Positions 55,152 to 63,437 are shown, counted from the first letter of the stretch. The stretch: 64,000 nt of DNA from Capnocytophaga sp. (GCF_030532915.1 NZ_JAUNKD010000011.1:1-64000), one strand, 5' to 3'. Numbers and translations are program-made. Notes: a model not told the origin generated them from the sequence alone.

Positions 55152-55916
55152 ATGCAAAGCATCTTTACAGAAAATTACAAAGTACGAAGCACGCAAATCA
55201 ATTTAAACAACCGCTTGGGGCTATACGGCGTTTTAGGTATGTTGCAAGACATCGCTGCCGAACACGCCTCGCATTTAGGTTTTGGATATAAAGAACTGAT
55301 TCAGAAAGGATTTTTCTGGGCATTAACCCAACAAAAACTCAAAATGTTTGAGTATCCCAAATGGAACGAACAAGTAACCATCAAAACGTGGTCTCTGCCC
55401 GTGCAAGGCGTGTATGCCTTTCGTGAATTTGAACTTTTTCACGGCGAAAAGAAAATAGGCGAATGTGCCAGCACGTGGATAACGCTCGACATCAACACAC
55501 GAAAACCGATTGATATTTCTGAAAATCAGCATCTTTTTATGCCTCGCACCGATGGCGGATTAAGGTTCAAAACCGAGCGTATTGCCCTACCCGACACAAT
55601 GCGTTTGGCTTCAAAATTTAACGTAAAAGTAAGTGATTTGGACGTAAACCGACACGTAAACAACGTGAAATACGCGCAATGGGCGTTGGATATGATTCCG
55701 ATGGAAGAACATACAAGCCTCATTATCAAGGAATACGACATTAATTTTCTGTCCGAAACATTTTTTAACGACCCGATGGAAGGTTACATCAGTGAACAAA
55801 AAGCCTCCGATGGAAACCCAAATGAAGTTGAAACCTATTTTTACGCTCAAAAAACCGGAGTCTCCAAACCCGCTTTCATTTCAAAATGGAAAGCCGAAAG
55901 AATCTTGTTTAGGTAA
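55152..55916 (+). CDS. Acyl-ACP thioesterase
   Basis: 254 residues with two hotdog domains, as in plant FatA/FatB relatives: first domain with LQDIAAEHASHLGFGYKEL (about 31-49) and W-A-L-T-Q-Q-K-L; second domain with the active-site region DLDVNRHVNNVKYAQWALD (Asn/His near 170-175). It releases fatty acids from acyl carrier protein in the cytoplasm. It starts 2 bases after the large exported-protein gene, an operon of unclear logic. Confidence 0.9.
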   Translation: MQSIFTENYKVRSTQINLNNRLGLYGVLGMLQDIAAEHASHLGFGYKELIQKGFFWALTQQKLKMFEYPKWNEQVTIKTWSLPVQGVYAFREFELFHGEKKIGECASTWITLDINTRKPIDISENQHLFMPRTDGGLRFKTERIALPDTMRLASKFNVKVSDLDVNRHVNNVKYAQWALDMIPMEEHTSLIIKEYDINFLSETFFNDPMEGYISEQKASDGNPNEVETYFYAQKTGVSKPAFISKWKAERILFR

Positions 55917-56110
55917 TTCATTGACAATAAAACACTTACATAACAACCGACTCTAAAATGGCAATGCACAAAAAAACATAGACAGCCGGTATTTTTTGGT
56001 AAAAAACAATTTTGGAGACATATTCCTTTTTGGTAATGTGTTTCCAATGTTGTTTTGTCCTCACAATTCACAAAATATACGATAAAAGTATCAACAACTG
56101 GGAAAATTCC

Positions 56111-56794
56111 TCATTCCTCAAAATCAATTCTTTTGCCTTTGGCTCGTTCTTTTTTGTAGGATTTATCTACGAAATTGCGTTTGAAATCCGTGCCTGTAAA
56201 AGTGCGAACGGCGTTGCCTCGTGCTACTTGCTGGTGGTTATTCCATTGGTTTTGAGCCTGTTGTTTGAGCTGCTCGATTTCGGCGAGTTGCAGTTTTTCT
56301 TTGAGCCGCACAATGGCTAACTTCTTGTTTTCCAGTTGCGAACGCGTATCCTGCACAAAAACGCTCACTCCCGAAGGCTCGTGTGTTGCCCGAACCGCCG
56401 AATTTACTTTATTAACATTCTGTCCGCCAGCACCTTGCGACCGCACCATCTGAAACGAAATATCGCTTTCGCGGAAATCCGACTTGCTCGACATCGCCAA
56501 TTCAAACACGCCGATAAACCAATTTTGCCGTTGGTGAAACTTCCTGAAAGTGGACTTGCCCACCCAACAAACCGAGCCGAGCCAATTCCCCAAAAATCCT
56601 TGTAAATCAGTACCTTTAAGCAAAATCGTAACCGATTTTAGGGTCAAATTTTCGTCTCCCTCCTCGCGGTGAATGATTTGTGGTTCGATGCCCTGCTCTT
56701 TGGCTTCTTCCAAAAAGATTTTCAGCACTTTTGCCACCACCCACTGGCACTCCAAAGGCCCTCTGCCTGAGGTTATTTGTATGATTTTTTCCAT
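56111..56794 (-). CDS. prfH: Peptide chain release factor H
   Basis: 227 residues, a short class I release-factor relative. The peptidyl-tRNA hydrolysis GGQ lies at 123-125 (VRSQGAGGQNVNKVNSAVRATH), and a basic tail (KSYKKERAKGKRIDFEE) follows. The codon-recognition domain of RF1/RF2 is absent; instead there is the PrfH N-terminal domain (IIQITSGRGPLECQWVVAKVL). PrfH rescues ribosomes whose 16S RNA was cut by a ribotoxin and normally pairs with an RtcB RNA ligase, but neither neighbour here is RtcB. It is the last gene of the minus-strand immunity-type row. Confidence 0.88.
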   Translation of the reverse strand: MEKIIQITSGRGPLECQWVVAKVLKIFLEEAKEQGIEPQIIHREEGDENLTLKSVTILLKGTDLQGFLGNWLGSVCWVGKSTFRKFHQRQNWFIGVFELAMSSKSDFRESDISFQMVRSQGAGGQNVNKVNSAVRATHEPSGVSVFVQDTRSQLENKKLAIVRLKEKLQLAEIEQLKQQAQNQWNNHQQVARGNAVRTFTGTDFKRNFVDKSYKKERAKGKRIDFEE

Positions 56795-56810
56795 TTTTCT
56801 TTTATAAAAT

Positions 56811-57773
56811 TTATCCGTTCATTCCGCTGAAAATCAAGCGTTTTTTCGCGTTGATTTCAAGGCTGAGCGTATGTCCGCCAAAATAATCGGGCGAGGTGGC
56901 AAGGTCTATCTCGATGCTGTCCAACTTGCCCTCGATGAAGGAAATTTCCAGTCCGCTGATGAAAATACTTTTTGCAATATCCTCATAATCCGCTATTTGC
57001 GTAAGTGTCGTGCCGTCAAAAAGTTTAGCTTTTTCTTTTTTGGCGATTTCCTTTTCCGCCCAAGCGTTAAAACCATCGACAAAATTTTCGGCGTTTAACG
57101 CAAAATCCTTGATTTTCTGCTGATTATCTTCTATCCATTGCAGATTTTTAAGCAAATCCTTTTCGGAAAATGCCTCGCTTTCAATGTTTGCGGTTACCGA
57201 TTTTCCCCATAAAACCGAAATTGCTTCATATTGATTTTCAGTAATTTGCCTTACACTTTCCAAAATGATTTTTTGACTTGGGGTCGATTTTTCGGATTTT
57301 TGAGCTTTTTTCGGCAACATTTCTTCGCCTCGCAACAGTGCCATAACACGCTGATAATCCGCCATTTTCTCTTTGGTCGTCTTTGCCGATGACCAGCGAT
57401 GTGCCTTATGAAAGGCTGCCAAACGATTTTCCTCAATCAAAATCAGCTCCATACTCGCCACGAGCCACTGCAAAGGCGAATAGCCCAAATAAACCACATT
57501 ATCGTCCTCATCTTCTTCTTCATCAGTGCTTTGCGGTTGATTTTTGGCAGGTTCAATCATAAAAAGCGTAACCAAATCGACGTTTTTCAGCAAATAATCG
57601 TAAGCCGTGCCGACCGCCACTTCCGCAAGTTTGAACAAATCCGCGATGATGTTGTATTGTTGCAAACTGATATTGGGATACAATTGCACCTGATGTTTGT
57701 CCGCCAACTTTTGCGTAAGCTGCTGAAATTCTGCTGTTTTTGCAATGTTTTGCAATTCTTGAATAAGCGTCAT
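56811..57773 (-). CDS. Hypothetical protein in the immunity-type row
   Basis: 320 residues, cytoplasmic, mostly helical, with an acidic stretch (STDEEEDEDDNVVYLGYSPL, about 83-102). The last 35 residues are beta-like (DYFGGHTLSLEINAKKRLIFSGMNG) and recall the end of DUF2262-type proteins, which occur among immunity genes; I am not sure of this. It is 16 bases upstream of prfH and 17 bases downstream of the SUKH gene, so all three are probably on one transcript. Confidence 0.6.
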   Translation of the reverse strand: MTLIQELQNIAKTAEFQQLTQKLADKHQVQLYPNISLQQYNIIADLFKLAEVAVGTAYDYLLKNVDLVTLFMIEPAKNQPQSTDEEEDEDDNVVYLGYSPLQWLVASMELILIEENRLAAFHKAHRWSSAKTTKEKMADYQRVMALLRGEEMLPKKAQKSEKSTPSQKIILESVRQITENQYEAISVLWGKSVTANIESEAFSEKDLLKNLQWIEDNQQKIKDFALNAENFVDGFNAWAEKEIAKKEKAKLFDGTTLTQIADYEDIAKSIFISGLEISFIEGKLDSIEIDLATSPDYFGGHTLSLEINAKKRLIFSGMNG

Positions 57774-57790
57774 TTTTTCTTCGTTTTTTA

Positions 57791-58360
57791 TTACAAAAAA
57801 TCCATAATAATCACATCATCAAGGATTTCGTAATTTTTTTCTTGTAGCGAAGTTAATACTTTTTGGCTAAACTCGGCAAACGAATCGGCAATAACAACCT
57901 CATCTGCCTCAAAATCAGCCCCCGGGAAGTGGGTGAAAACCTGTCCGTTTTTGCCGTTTTTTCCTGCGTTGAAGTCCAAAATCAGCATCGATGAGCCTTC
58001 GTAATTGGCAAAAGGAAGCCAATTTTTGTCCCAAATCACAGGTTTAATTTTGTTTTCGGCAAGGTGGTCAATCGGCTCTTCATCGGCGAACAAATCCAGT
58101 TGCAACTGCCGAGATGCAATCATCTCATCGACCGACAAAAAAGCGTTGTAACCGAGCAAAAGATATTCATAATCATTGTGTTGCTGTCCGTTGCAGACTT
58201 TTAAATACGCCTTAAAACTCTCGGGCAACGGCACGCCCACCTCACGCTCCAACCGCTCGATTTCAGCATCGGTGGCAGGTGGATTGAGGCTTTGGTACGC
58301 CTTCGGATTGATGTCTTTAATAATGGCAATGATTTTTTGCCAAATAGTATTTGTGTTCAT
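57791..58360 (-). CDS. SMI1/KNR4 (SUKH) family protein
   Basis: 189 residues from MNTNTIWQKIIAIIK; the longer open frame upstream runs through a MITE-like repeat. The SUKH core is clear: NPPATDAEIERLEREVGVPLPESFKAYLKVCNGQQHND (I-x-x-x-E-x-x-x-G-x-x-L-P-x-x-x-x-x-x-x-x-x-x-N-G), then LGYNAFLSVDEMIASRQ and WLPFANYEGSSMLILDFNAGKNGKNGQV. SUKH proteins are the commonest immunity proteins against secreted nuclease toxins, though some have other roles. It lies in a row of immunity-type genes. Confidence 0.9.
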   Translation of the reverse strand: MNTNTIWQKIIAIIKDINPKAYQSLNPPATDAEIERLEREVGVPLPESFKAYLKVCNGQQHNDYEYLLLGYNAFLSVDEMIASRQLQLDLFADEEPIDHLAENKIKPVIWDKNWLPFANYEGSSMLILDFNAGKNGKNGQVFTHFPGADFEADEVVIADSFAEFSQKVLTSLQEKNYEILDDVIIMDFL

Positions 58361-58370
58361 ATTTTTTAAT

Positions 58371-58454
58371 CCTCTCCCCCAGCCCTCTAACTCCTTGTTT
58401 TTATTTACCTTATAGGTGTCGTTGAACCACTTCGTTAGGTTTCCCAAGGAGAGG
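58371..58454. repeat. MITE-like element
   Basis: 84 bases bounded by CCTCTCC (58371-58377) and its complement GGAGAGG (58448-58454). The inside (CCCCAGCCCTCTAACTCC; CCACTTCGTTAGG) has a composition unlike the genes. It separates the SUKH gene from the next gene and extends a spurious reading frame. The general form (CCCTCTCC...GGAGAGGG) is frequent as a dispersed element in this phylum, from memory. Confidence 0.5.
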
Positions 58455-58484
58455 GAGTAAGAGCGTATTTTGGGGATTACCAAA

Positions 58485-58862
58485 TTATACATTCATTTTT
58501 AAATACTCAATAGCTTTTGTTATTTGCGAAAGATTACAATTGTTTAAATCAATGATTATACTATCTACATCGACACTTCTTTTGATGTTGTTCAGTATGT
58601 AAACTGACAAAATATTTTCCTCCAAAAGGAAAGTTATGTCTTTGTAATAAGCATAAATAAAATTTGTTTGGTCGTTAAACTCAAAATAAATTTCATCTTG
58701 ATAAGATAAGCGACTTATTGCTATATAATTTTCATCTGAAATAAAGGTAATTTGAATTATTTCGTCCCAATATTCTTTTGAATTAATATCTAATTCTTTA
58801 ACGATGAAATTTAACGATGTTTCTCTGTTTTTCTTCACGATTTTACTTTTATTTAACCACAT
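58485..58862 (-). CDS. Hypothetical small protein (immunity-type row)
   Basis: 125 residues, cytoplasmic, rich in Ile, Asn, Tyr and acidic residues, with strongly beta-like strands (QITFISDENYIAISRLSYQDEIYFEFNDQ) and a final helix (QITKAIEYLKMNV). Lower GC than the SUKH gene. No family recognised; size, acidity and place fit an immunity protein, but that is inference. Confidence 0.5.
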   Translation of the reverse strand: MWLNKSKIVKKNRETSLNFIVKELDINSKEYWDEIIQITFISDENYIAISRLSYQDEIYFEFNDQTNFIYAYYKDITFLLEENILSVYILNNIKRSVDVDSIIIDLNNCNLSQITKAIEYLKMNV

Positions 58863-58894
58863 AGGGACATAGGTTTTAAAAAAAATTAGGTTTG

Positions 58895-59236
58895 TTATTC
58901 TCTAAACTCGTTTAATTTCTTTTCAATAAAAGCAAAATCGTTCATTGCCTTGTCCTTATCTTTGGCTCGGTCGTATTTTGCAATCCATTTCATAATTCCA
59001 AATTTATAAAATTCAAAACCCTCTGGTGTAAGGTCTCCATATTTGATTGCAATATCATCAGTTACCTTTTGTCCTTCTTCCAAAATATTACGAGTTGTAA
59101 AATTATTATTCTGTAAAAAGGTAACGTAATTTGCAAAAAATCTACGCCACGATTCTTTGTATTCTTCTGTTAAAGGTGGGATTTTTTCCATTTGAGTTAT
59201 CCAACCTACCTTGTCTAATAATTTTTCTTTATCCAT
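58895..59236 (-). CDS. Hypothetical small protein (immunity-type row)
   Basis: 113 residues, entirely helical (EEYKESWRRFFANYVTFLQNN; KYGDLTPEGFEFYKFGIMKWIAKYDRAKD), with no signal or membrane segment. Not recognised. It precedes the 58485 gene by 32 bases on the same strand. A REP-like hairpin region lies upstream. Confidence 0.5.
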   Translation of the reverse strand: MDKEKLLDKVGWITQMEKIPPLTEEYKESWRRFFANYVTFLQNNNFTTRNILEEGQKVTDDIAIKYGDLTPEGFEFYKFGIMKWIAKYDRAKDKDKAMNDFAFIEKKLNEFRE

Positions 59237-59339
59237 AACGTAACAACATTTCGCATTCCCCTTACAAAATTACAAAAATAATTCATTTCGTGTTGCTAAA
59301 TAGTAAAAGGCTCGGAACGGCTGTTTTTACCTTTGAAAA

Positions 59340-59372
59340 AACTTTTTAGAAGTTTGGAACTTCTAAAAAGTT
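59340..59372. repeat. Perfect 15-bp hairpin
   Basis: AACTTTTTAGAAGTT (59340-59354) and AACTTCTAAAAAGTT (59358-59372) are perfect complements around TGG. It lies in the gap between two immunity-type genes and may be a terminator or a dispersed REP-like hairpin. Confidence 0.6.
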
Positions 59373-59414
59373 GGACTTTAAAAAACATAGAACATTAACA
59401 ATTTAACTAATAAG

Positions 59415-59437
59415 GGCGAAAAATTTTCGCCCCCACA
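59415..59437. repeat. REP-like palindrome, first of a direct-repeat pair
   Basis: GGGCGAAAAATTTTCGCCC (59415-59433), which on the minus strand is preceded by GTGG. The palindrome plus flank (about 59406-59489) recurs at about 60224-60308, on the other side of the kinase-like gene. Confidence 0.6.
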
Positions 59438-59469
59438 TTATTCATTGTTATTTGTTCGTTGAAAATCTG

Positions 59470-60123
59470 TTATTTACCTGATTTCTGATAGAATTTTTCT
59501 GTTAAATAAAAAACGGTATCGATAAAATACAAAATATTGTCTTTTGTCAGCACATTTTCATCGTGTAAATCTTCCAATATTAATCCCAAATCATCGTGTA
59601 TGTAATCATTATTACGGATATTTTTAAAATGATTATATTCTAACAATTCTTTGAGTTTTAATAAATCTGTCGATTCATTTGCTTCGACAAACCGCTGTTT
59701 CACCACAGCAAACAATTCATTATCAATAAGTTTAAAACCCAATAAGATGTAAGCGGTTGATTTGAAAAAATAGTTATGAACAAGCAAACTATTAAAATAA
59801 TCTAACCATTTTTCGTAAAAAATGCCACTATTTAGTTTTATGATATAATCCCTATCAAAAAAATACACTTTTTGCTCTGCTCCTTCCGTAATATAATGAG
59901 CAGGATTTATATCCGTATCATACCACAGCCGATTTTCTTCGATAAAACCAATCAGTTTATTTTTTTCTTGGTTTTTGAAAGACTTTGATTGCGAATGTTC
60001 TTGGCTTGTGCTTTCATTTTCTCTAAGGAAACGCTGGACTGCTTTGATAAGAGTTGTTGTGCCAGAAAGTCCATCTCCTTCAATGATATTTTGTAATTCA
60101 TATTTTGTGCTTTCATCTATCAT
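59470..60123 (-). CDS. Protein-kinase-like protein of the polyvalent type
   Basis: 217 residues from MIDESTKYELQNII; earlier in-frame Mets are not credible. From residue 64 it follows the kinase-like domain described in polyvalent proteins of phages and conjugative elements: WYDTDINPAHYITEGAEQKVYFFDRDYIIKLN (glycine-poor nucleotide loop G-A-E-Q-K-V-Y, Lys96), the catalytic-loop-like LEDLHDEN (185-190), and YFIDTVFYL in place of DFG. Probably an active small kinase, target unknown. The gene is flanked by direct repeats of about 80 bases that include its own 3' end, so it could be duplicated or lost by recombination. Confidence 0.65.
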   Translation of the reverse strand: MIDESTKYELQNIIEGDGLSGTTTLIKAVQRFLRENESTSQEHSQSKSFKNQEKNKLIGFIEENRLWYDTDINPAHYITEGAEQKVYFFDRDYIIKLNSGIFYEKWLDYFNSLLVHNYFFKSTAYILLGFKLIDNELFAVVKQRFVEANESTDLLKLKELLEYNHFKNIRNNDYIHDDLGLILEDLHDENVLTKDNILYFIDTVFYLTEKFYQKSGK

Positions 60124-60232
60124 CTGTATTCGTTCGAGACTCTGCAAAGATACGCAATTTTTGGCAAAGTTATGTTTTTGGAAACTTCGTGTGTAGCGAC
60201 AACATCTATTTTCCCTCACAATCAACCAATAA

Positions 60233-60256
60233 GGGCGAATTGCAATTCGCCCCTAC
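60233..60256. repeat. REP-like palindrome with GTAG
   Basis: GGGCGAATTGCAATTCGCCC (60233-60252) reads GTAG before the palindrome on the minus strand. It is the partner of the copy at 59415; the stem base differs but the flanks are nearly identical. Confidence 0.65.
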
Positions 60257-60325
60257 ATTATTCATTGTTATTTGTTCATTGAAAATCTGTTATTTACCTG
60301 ATTTTCTAATCGCATTTTTTGGTTA
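60256..60325 (-). pseudogene. Duplicated 3' end of the kinase-like gene
   Basis: ACATTATTCATTGTT and the following bases up to ACCTGATTT repeat 59436-59489 almost exactly, including the last codons of the kinase-like gene (..RKSGK-stop here, ..QKSGK-stop there). It is probably the scar of a second, deleted gene copy. Confidence 0.5.
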
Positions 60326-60371
60326 AATTTTCTGCCCCTCTTTTAATGCCTTATTGGTAATTGTTTTTATT

Positions 60372-61430
60372 TTAGTCATTCATTTCATCATAATAAACAT
60401 TGATTTTGGGCAGCATTTTTTGTATTTCTTCGTATTGTTTTTTAGAAAATCCTGTTCCACTTAATGAAAGTGATCCGCTCCATTTGATTTTTTTGATGGA
60501 AGCCGTAAATTTATTCCAATCAAGCGGATTGCTTGAAAAAGAAACATCTTTTAAATTCGGATTCGATGCCAAAACTTCTGGAAAATCATTAAATTGATTG
60601 CGCAAAAAGTCCACCTTTTTCAATTTTTTCAGTGTTGAAATGGATTTTGGCAAGGTAGAAAGCAACGAATGTGTAACTATAAATTCTTTAAGTTCCGGTA
60701 ATTGTGCAAACAAATCAGGGATTTCCTTTATTTTGCGTTCTCCTTTATAATTGCCTGAAATATGCAAAACAGACAACTTATTCAGACCAAAAACCTCCTT
60801 CGGAAATGCGGAAAATTCTGCATCCTCTAAACTTAATTTTTCTAAATTTTTAAGTTGCGAAAAAGTATCGGGAAGCTCCTCCAAAGGATTGTAATAAGAG
60901 GCAAAATCTTCCAAAGCAACTAAGTTTGAAATGCTTGGAGGTAAGATTTTTAGCTCATTTTTCTTTAATTCGAGTTTTTTCAGAACGTTGTTAGGCTTTT
61001 TAATTTCAGGAAAACTTTCTATTTCAAAATGACGAATTTCCAAACGCTCTAATTGCGACCCTTTTTCTAATATTTCTTGCAAAAAACGAGCCTCTAATTT
61101 TGCTTTTGTCCTTGAATAATTGGCTTCCAAACTAAGACTTTTCAATTCAGAGAAATTGATTTTTTTTAAATCCTCAAAAGCATTTAGTCGAATTGTTTCT
61201 CCGTTTGTTTTCGTAATATTTATGGTCGCTGGGCTGCCCATATCTGTCGTAACAATATGCGGATATTCCTCATAATGTTGGTTATTTCCTGCTTCTCGTT
61301 TTTCAAATTCAGGAACTTCCATTGCCTTTGGTATCGGTGGCGGTAATGCTGTATCTTGTTTCTTTTTTTTCTGTGCAAAGCCTGAAATCGAGAAAAGTAA
61401 AAATGTTACAGCTAAAAAATATCTTTTCAT
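60372..61430 (-). CDS. Exported leucine-rich-repeat protein
   Basis: 352 residues from MKRYFLAVTFLLFSISGFAQ (signal peptide). A Lys/Pro-rich linker follows (KKKKQDTALPPPIPKAMEVP), then about nine LRRs from about residue 80 (KINFSELKSLSLEA; KLELKKNELKILPPSISNLVALEDF; FSQLKNLEKLSLEDAEFSAFP) of the bacterial L-x-x-L-x-L-x-x-N-x-L-x-x-L-P type. A protein-binding role in the periplasm or at the surface is likely; similar LRR proteins also occur next to toxin-immunity genes. No sorting domain is visible. Confidence 0.8.
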   Translation of the reverse strand: MKRYFLAVTFLLFSISGFAQKKKKQDTALPPPIPKAMEVPEFEKREAGNNQHYEEYPHIVTTDMGSPATINITKTNGETIRLNAFEDLKKINFSELKSLSLEANYSRTKAKLEARFLQEILEKGSQLERLEIRHFEIESFPEIKKPNNVLKKLELKKNELKILPPSISNLVALEDFASYYNPLEELPDTFSQLKNLEKLSLEDAEFSAFPKEVFGLNKLSVLHISGNYKGERKIKEIPDLFAQLPELKEFIVTHSLLSTLPKSISTLKKLKKVDFLRNQFNDFPEVLASNPNLKDVSFSSNPLDWNKFTASIKKIKWSGSLSLSGTGFSKKQYEEIQKMLPKINVYYDEMND

Positions 61431-61557
61431 TACGCGTGTTTTTAATATAAGTTTCATATAAAAAAGTGATTTTATTTTGTGATATTCAACTATTTAATAA
61501 GATTTTTCTGAATGCTATCTACCGACAAAAAAACAAAATTTTTCTGCATAAATTACG

Positions 61558-61683
61558 CTAACCTTTCTCGTATTCGATAAAAAGTCCTAAACCTAACGGA
61601 TAGGAATATTTTTCGTCCAAAACGTGCATTTCCTTTGTAAGGGCAAAATATTTTTTGCCCTCCGATGAATTGATAATCAACAA
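61558..61683 (-). pseudogene. C-terminal remnant of an immunity-type gene
   Basis: An open stretch between two stops reads LLINSSEGKKYFALTKEMHV, then LDEKYSYPLGLGLFIEYEKG and a stop. It has normal coding composition but no start. It looks like the end of a lost small protein gene. The rest of the gap 61431-61740 is AT-rich and holds nothing else I can support. Confidence 0.5.
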
Positions 61684-61740
61684 CTAAACATTAGAAATGA
61701 CCCACATAGGGACATTGATATATTTGGAAAATTCCCTATT

Positions 61741-62034
61741 TTATAAAATTAAAACTTCCTCCAACGGACATTCAAAATATCCCCATTTGTGCCAATTTTC
61801 CTTTAACCACTGTGTTTCAATGGCAAAGGTTGTCTTATCTTTTGAAAGTGCCTCTGACGGAAATACACAAAAAACCAAACCAGCTTTATAGCCCGTACAA
61901 ACAACAAGCCCCAACTCTCCGAATAAATCACAAAGCAAAAAATCTACAATATTTTCATAAGGATACGCCCCTTTACATCTAAATTTCGCTCCTCTAAAAA
62001 TATTTTCTTCTTGATAATCAATCAATTTGGTCAT
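61741..62034 (-). CDS. Imm45-like immunity protein
   Basis: 97 residues. I recall the Imm45 pattern as F-R-x..Y-P-Y-E..V-D-F..G-L-V-V-x-T-G-Y-K-A-G-L..P-x-E-A..W-L-x-x-N-W-x-x-W; this protein has FRGAKFRCKGAYPYENIVDF, LGLVVCTGYKAGLVFCVFPSEAL and TQWLKENWHKWGYFECPLEEV. Immunity proteins of this kind neutralise a matching polymorphic toxin delivered by neighbours or kin. No toxin gene is in the window; it may lie past the right edge. Confidence 0.65.
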   Translation of the reverse strand: MTKLIDYQEENIFRGAKFRCKGAYPYENIVDFLLCDLFGELGLVVCTGYKAGLVFCVFPSEALSKDKTTFAIETQWLKENWHKWGYFECPLEEVLIL

Positions 62035-62169
62035 CGTTTTATGTACATTTAATATTATGCTTTCCTGATAGATTAATTGCTTTTTTTGAACTCCACCGAT
62101 ATAAAACGCTCCTAAATGCGTTCTTTTTGAATCTAAATATTTCTTTCGTGTTGTGTATCAAAAGCAAAT

Positions 62170-62742
62170 TTATTGTTTATACCCAAAAATCGTAAAAATA
62201 TCGCCTTGTTTTTCGTACGGAATGTGGTGTTTTTCCAAAGCAGCTTGTATCACATCGGAAAAATCCGCAACGGCATCAGGCAATAAATACCCTTGAAACA
62301 TCCTAAATTTGGCGTGAATTTTAAGCCATTCTATCGCGAAACTTGCTGAAAAACAATCTTCCGACCAATCACCTGCATAACGCGGAATACCCTCAAAGTC
62401 AGGTGTTTCCTGCTCCTCATTCAGGAAATATTTGACGATAAAAGCAGGTCTGTGTTCCAGTGCATTCATCGATTCACGCAATTTTTTCCATTTGGTTTTG
62501 TTCATAAAACTCTGTAAATGATTGGTTTGCACATAACGAGCCACCTTTTCGCGAAAAGTTTTTTGATGGGCAAAATCGCCACGATGTATTTTTTGTTCCA
62601 GCGAATTTTTGAGTTTTTCGCATTCCGCCTCACCATAAGCCACAAAATGCCGCAATATCTCTTCATTTTTAAAAACAATCAAATGAAAATACTTGCCGGT
62701 CGGAACGATTTCAAGCCTGATTTTGGGTGATTTGTTCTGCAT
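62170..62742 (-). CDS. DUF6678-like protein
   Basis: 190 residues. The N-terminal 85 look like a separate small alpha/beta domain (KIRLEIVPTGKYFHLIVFKNEEIL). The C-terminal part has SFMNKTKWKKLRESMNALEHRPAFIVKYF, W-S-E-D-C-F-x-x-S-F-A-I-E-W-L-K-I and H-H-I-P-Y-E-x-x-G-D-I-F-T-I-F-G-Y, which resemble DUF6678, a family I recall from immunity-type neighbourhoods. Cytoplasmic. Two bases separate it from the next gene upstream, so the two are coupled. Confidence 0.6.
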   Translation of the reverse strand: MQNKSPKIRLEIVPTGKYFHLIVFKNEEILRHFVAYGEAECEKLKNSLEQKIHRGDFAHQKTFREKVARYVQTNHLQSFMNKTKWKKLRESMNALEHRPAFIVKYFLNEEQETPDFEGIPRYAGDWSEDCFSASFAIEWLKIHAKFRMFQGYLLPDAVADFSDVIQAALEKHHIPYEKQGDIFTIFGYKQ

Positions 62743-62744
62743 TT

Positions 62745-63326
62745 TTATTTTTTACTGAATTTCTCAAACAAGAGGCGTTGGCGGTCGATATTTTCGTTAA
62801 TTTGCTGTAAAACAGTAGCTTCATCGATTTTTCCTGTTGCACCGATTGCCAACAATTCCAAATAGCGAATCAGCACCAGTGTTCGCCAGTTAAACTCCTC
62901 TTTTTCAGAAGTATTGTAACGCTCCAACTGCTCCAAACTGTTTTGTACGAGCATTCCGTCACGCTTTTTTTGCAAAAATTTGGCGTGGTCGTCGTCATCG
63001 TCCCATTCCGAACGCACCTCGGTAGTCAGATACTGCGAAATTTTAGCCTTTTCCGCCTCGTCATCACTCAAAAAATAACGCAAGGCATAGCTCGGCTGCA
63101 CAAAAGTCCATTGATTAAAATTGCCGTTAAACGGAATTTCGGTCATAAAATCAAGAAGCGTATTCACCGCCGTTAAGTTATTGGTATACAACAGACTAAA
63201 CAGCAATTCGTTGGCTTTTTCCAAATTGGCGGCACTGGTTTTGGAGAATTTTTTGTCCAACGACTCTATGCTTTTGATTTGTTTAGTGGTAAGTCCGTCT
63301 GTGGTAAGTAATTTTTTGAAAATCAT
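62745..63326 (-). CDS. Hypothetical helical protein (immunity-type row)
   Basis: 193 residues, cytoplasmic and helical, with an acidic cluster (EWDDDDDHAKF, about 107-117) and a HEAT-like look (ANLEKANELLFSLLYTNNLTAVNTLLDFM). Not recognised. It is coupled to the DUF6678-like gene (2-base gap). Acidic helical proteins of this size are typical immunity or adaptor proteins, but this is only inference. Confidence 0.55.
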   Translation of the reverse strand: MIFKKLLTTDGLTTKQIKSIESLDKKFSKTSAANLEKANELLFSLLYTNNLTAVNTLLDFMTEIPFNGNFNQWTFVQPSYALRYFLSDDEAEKAKISQYLTTEVRSEWDDDDDHAKFLQKKRDGMLVQNSLEQLERYNTSEKEEFNWRTLVLIRYLELLAIGATGKIDEATVLQQINENIDRQRLLFEKFSKK

Positions 63327-63437
63327 AAGTTTGTATATTTTTTGTTTGTTTTTCAGATTGTAAAAATAGGTAATTTTTGTGTATCTGTGTCGTTATTTTT
63401 GTTTTTAGCATCAAAATTGCCTGTCGAGGCTTTCGGT

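Noticed and set aside
58361..58492. 44-codon extension of the SUKH protein
   Set aside because: It runs through the MITE-like repeat; homologous SUKH proteins begin near the ATG at 58360.
61637..61660. Palindrome GGGCAAAATATTTTTTGCCC as another REP
   Set aside because: It lies inside the readable coding remnant 61558-61683 (EGKKYFALTKE) and lacks GTAG in the right place; it is best explained as coding sequence.
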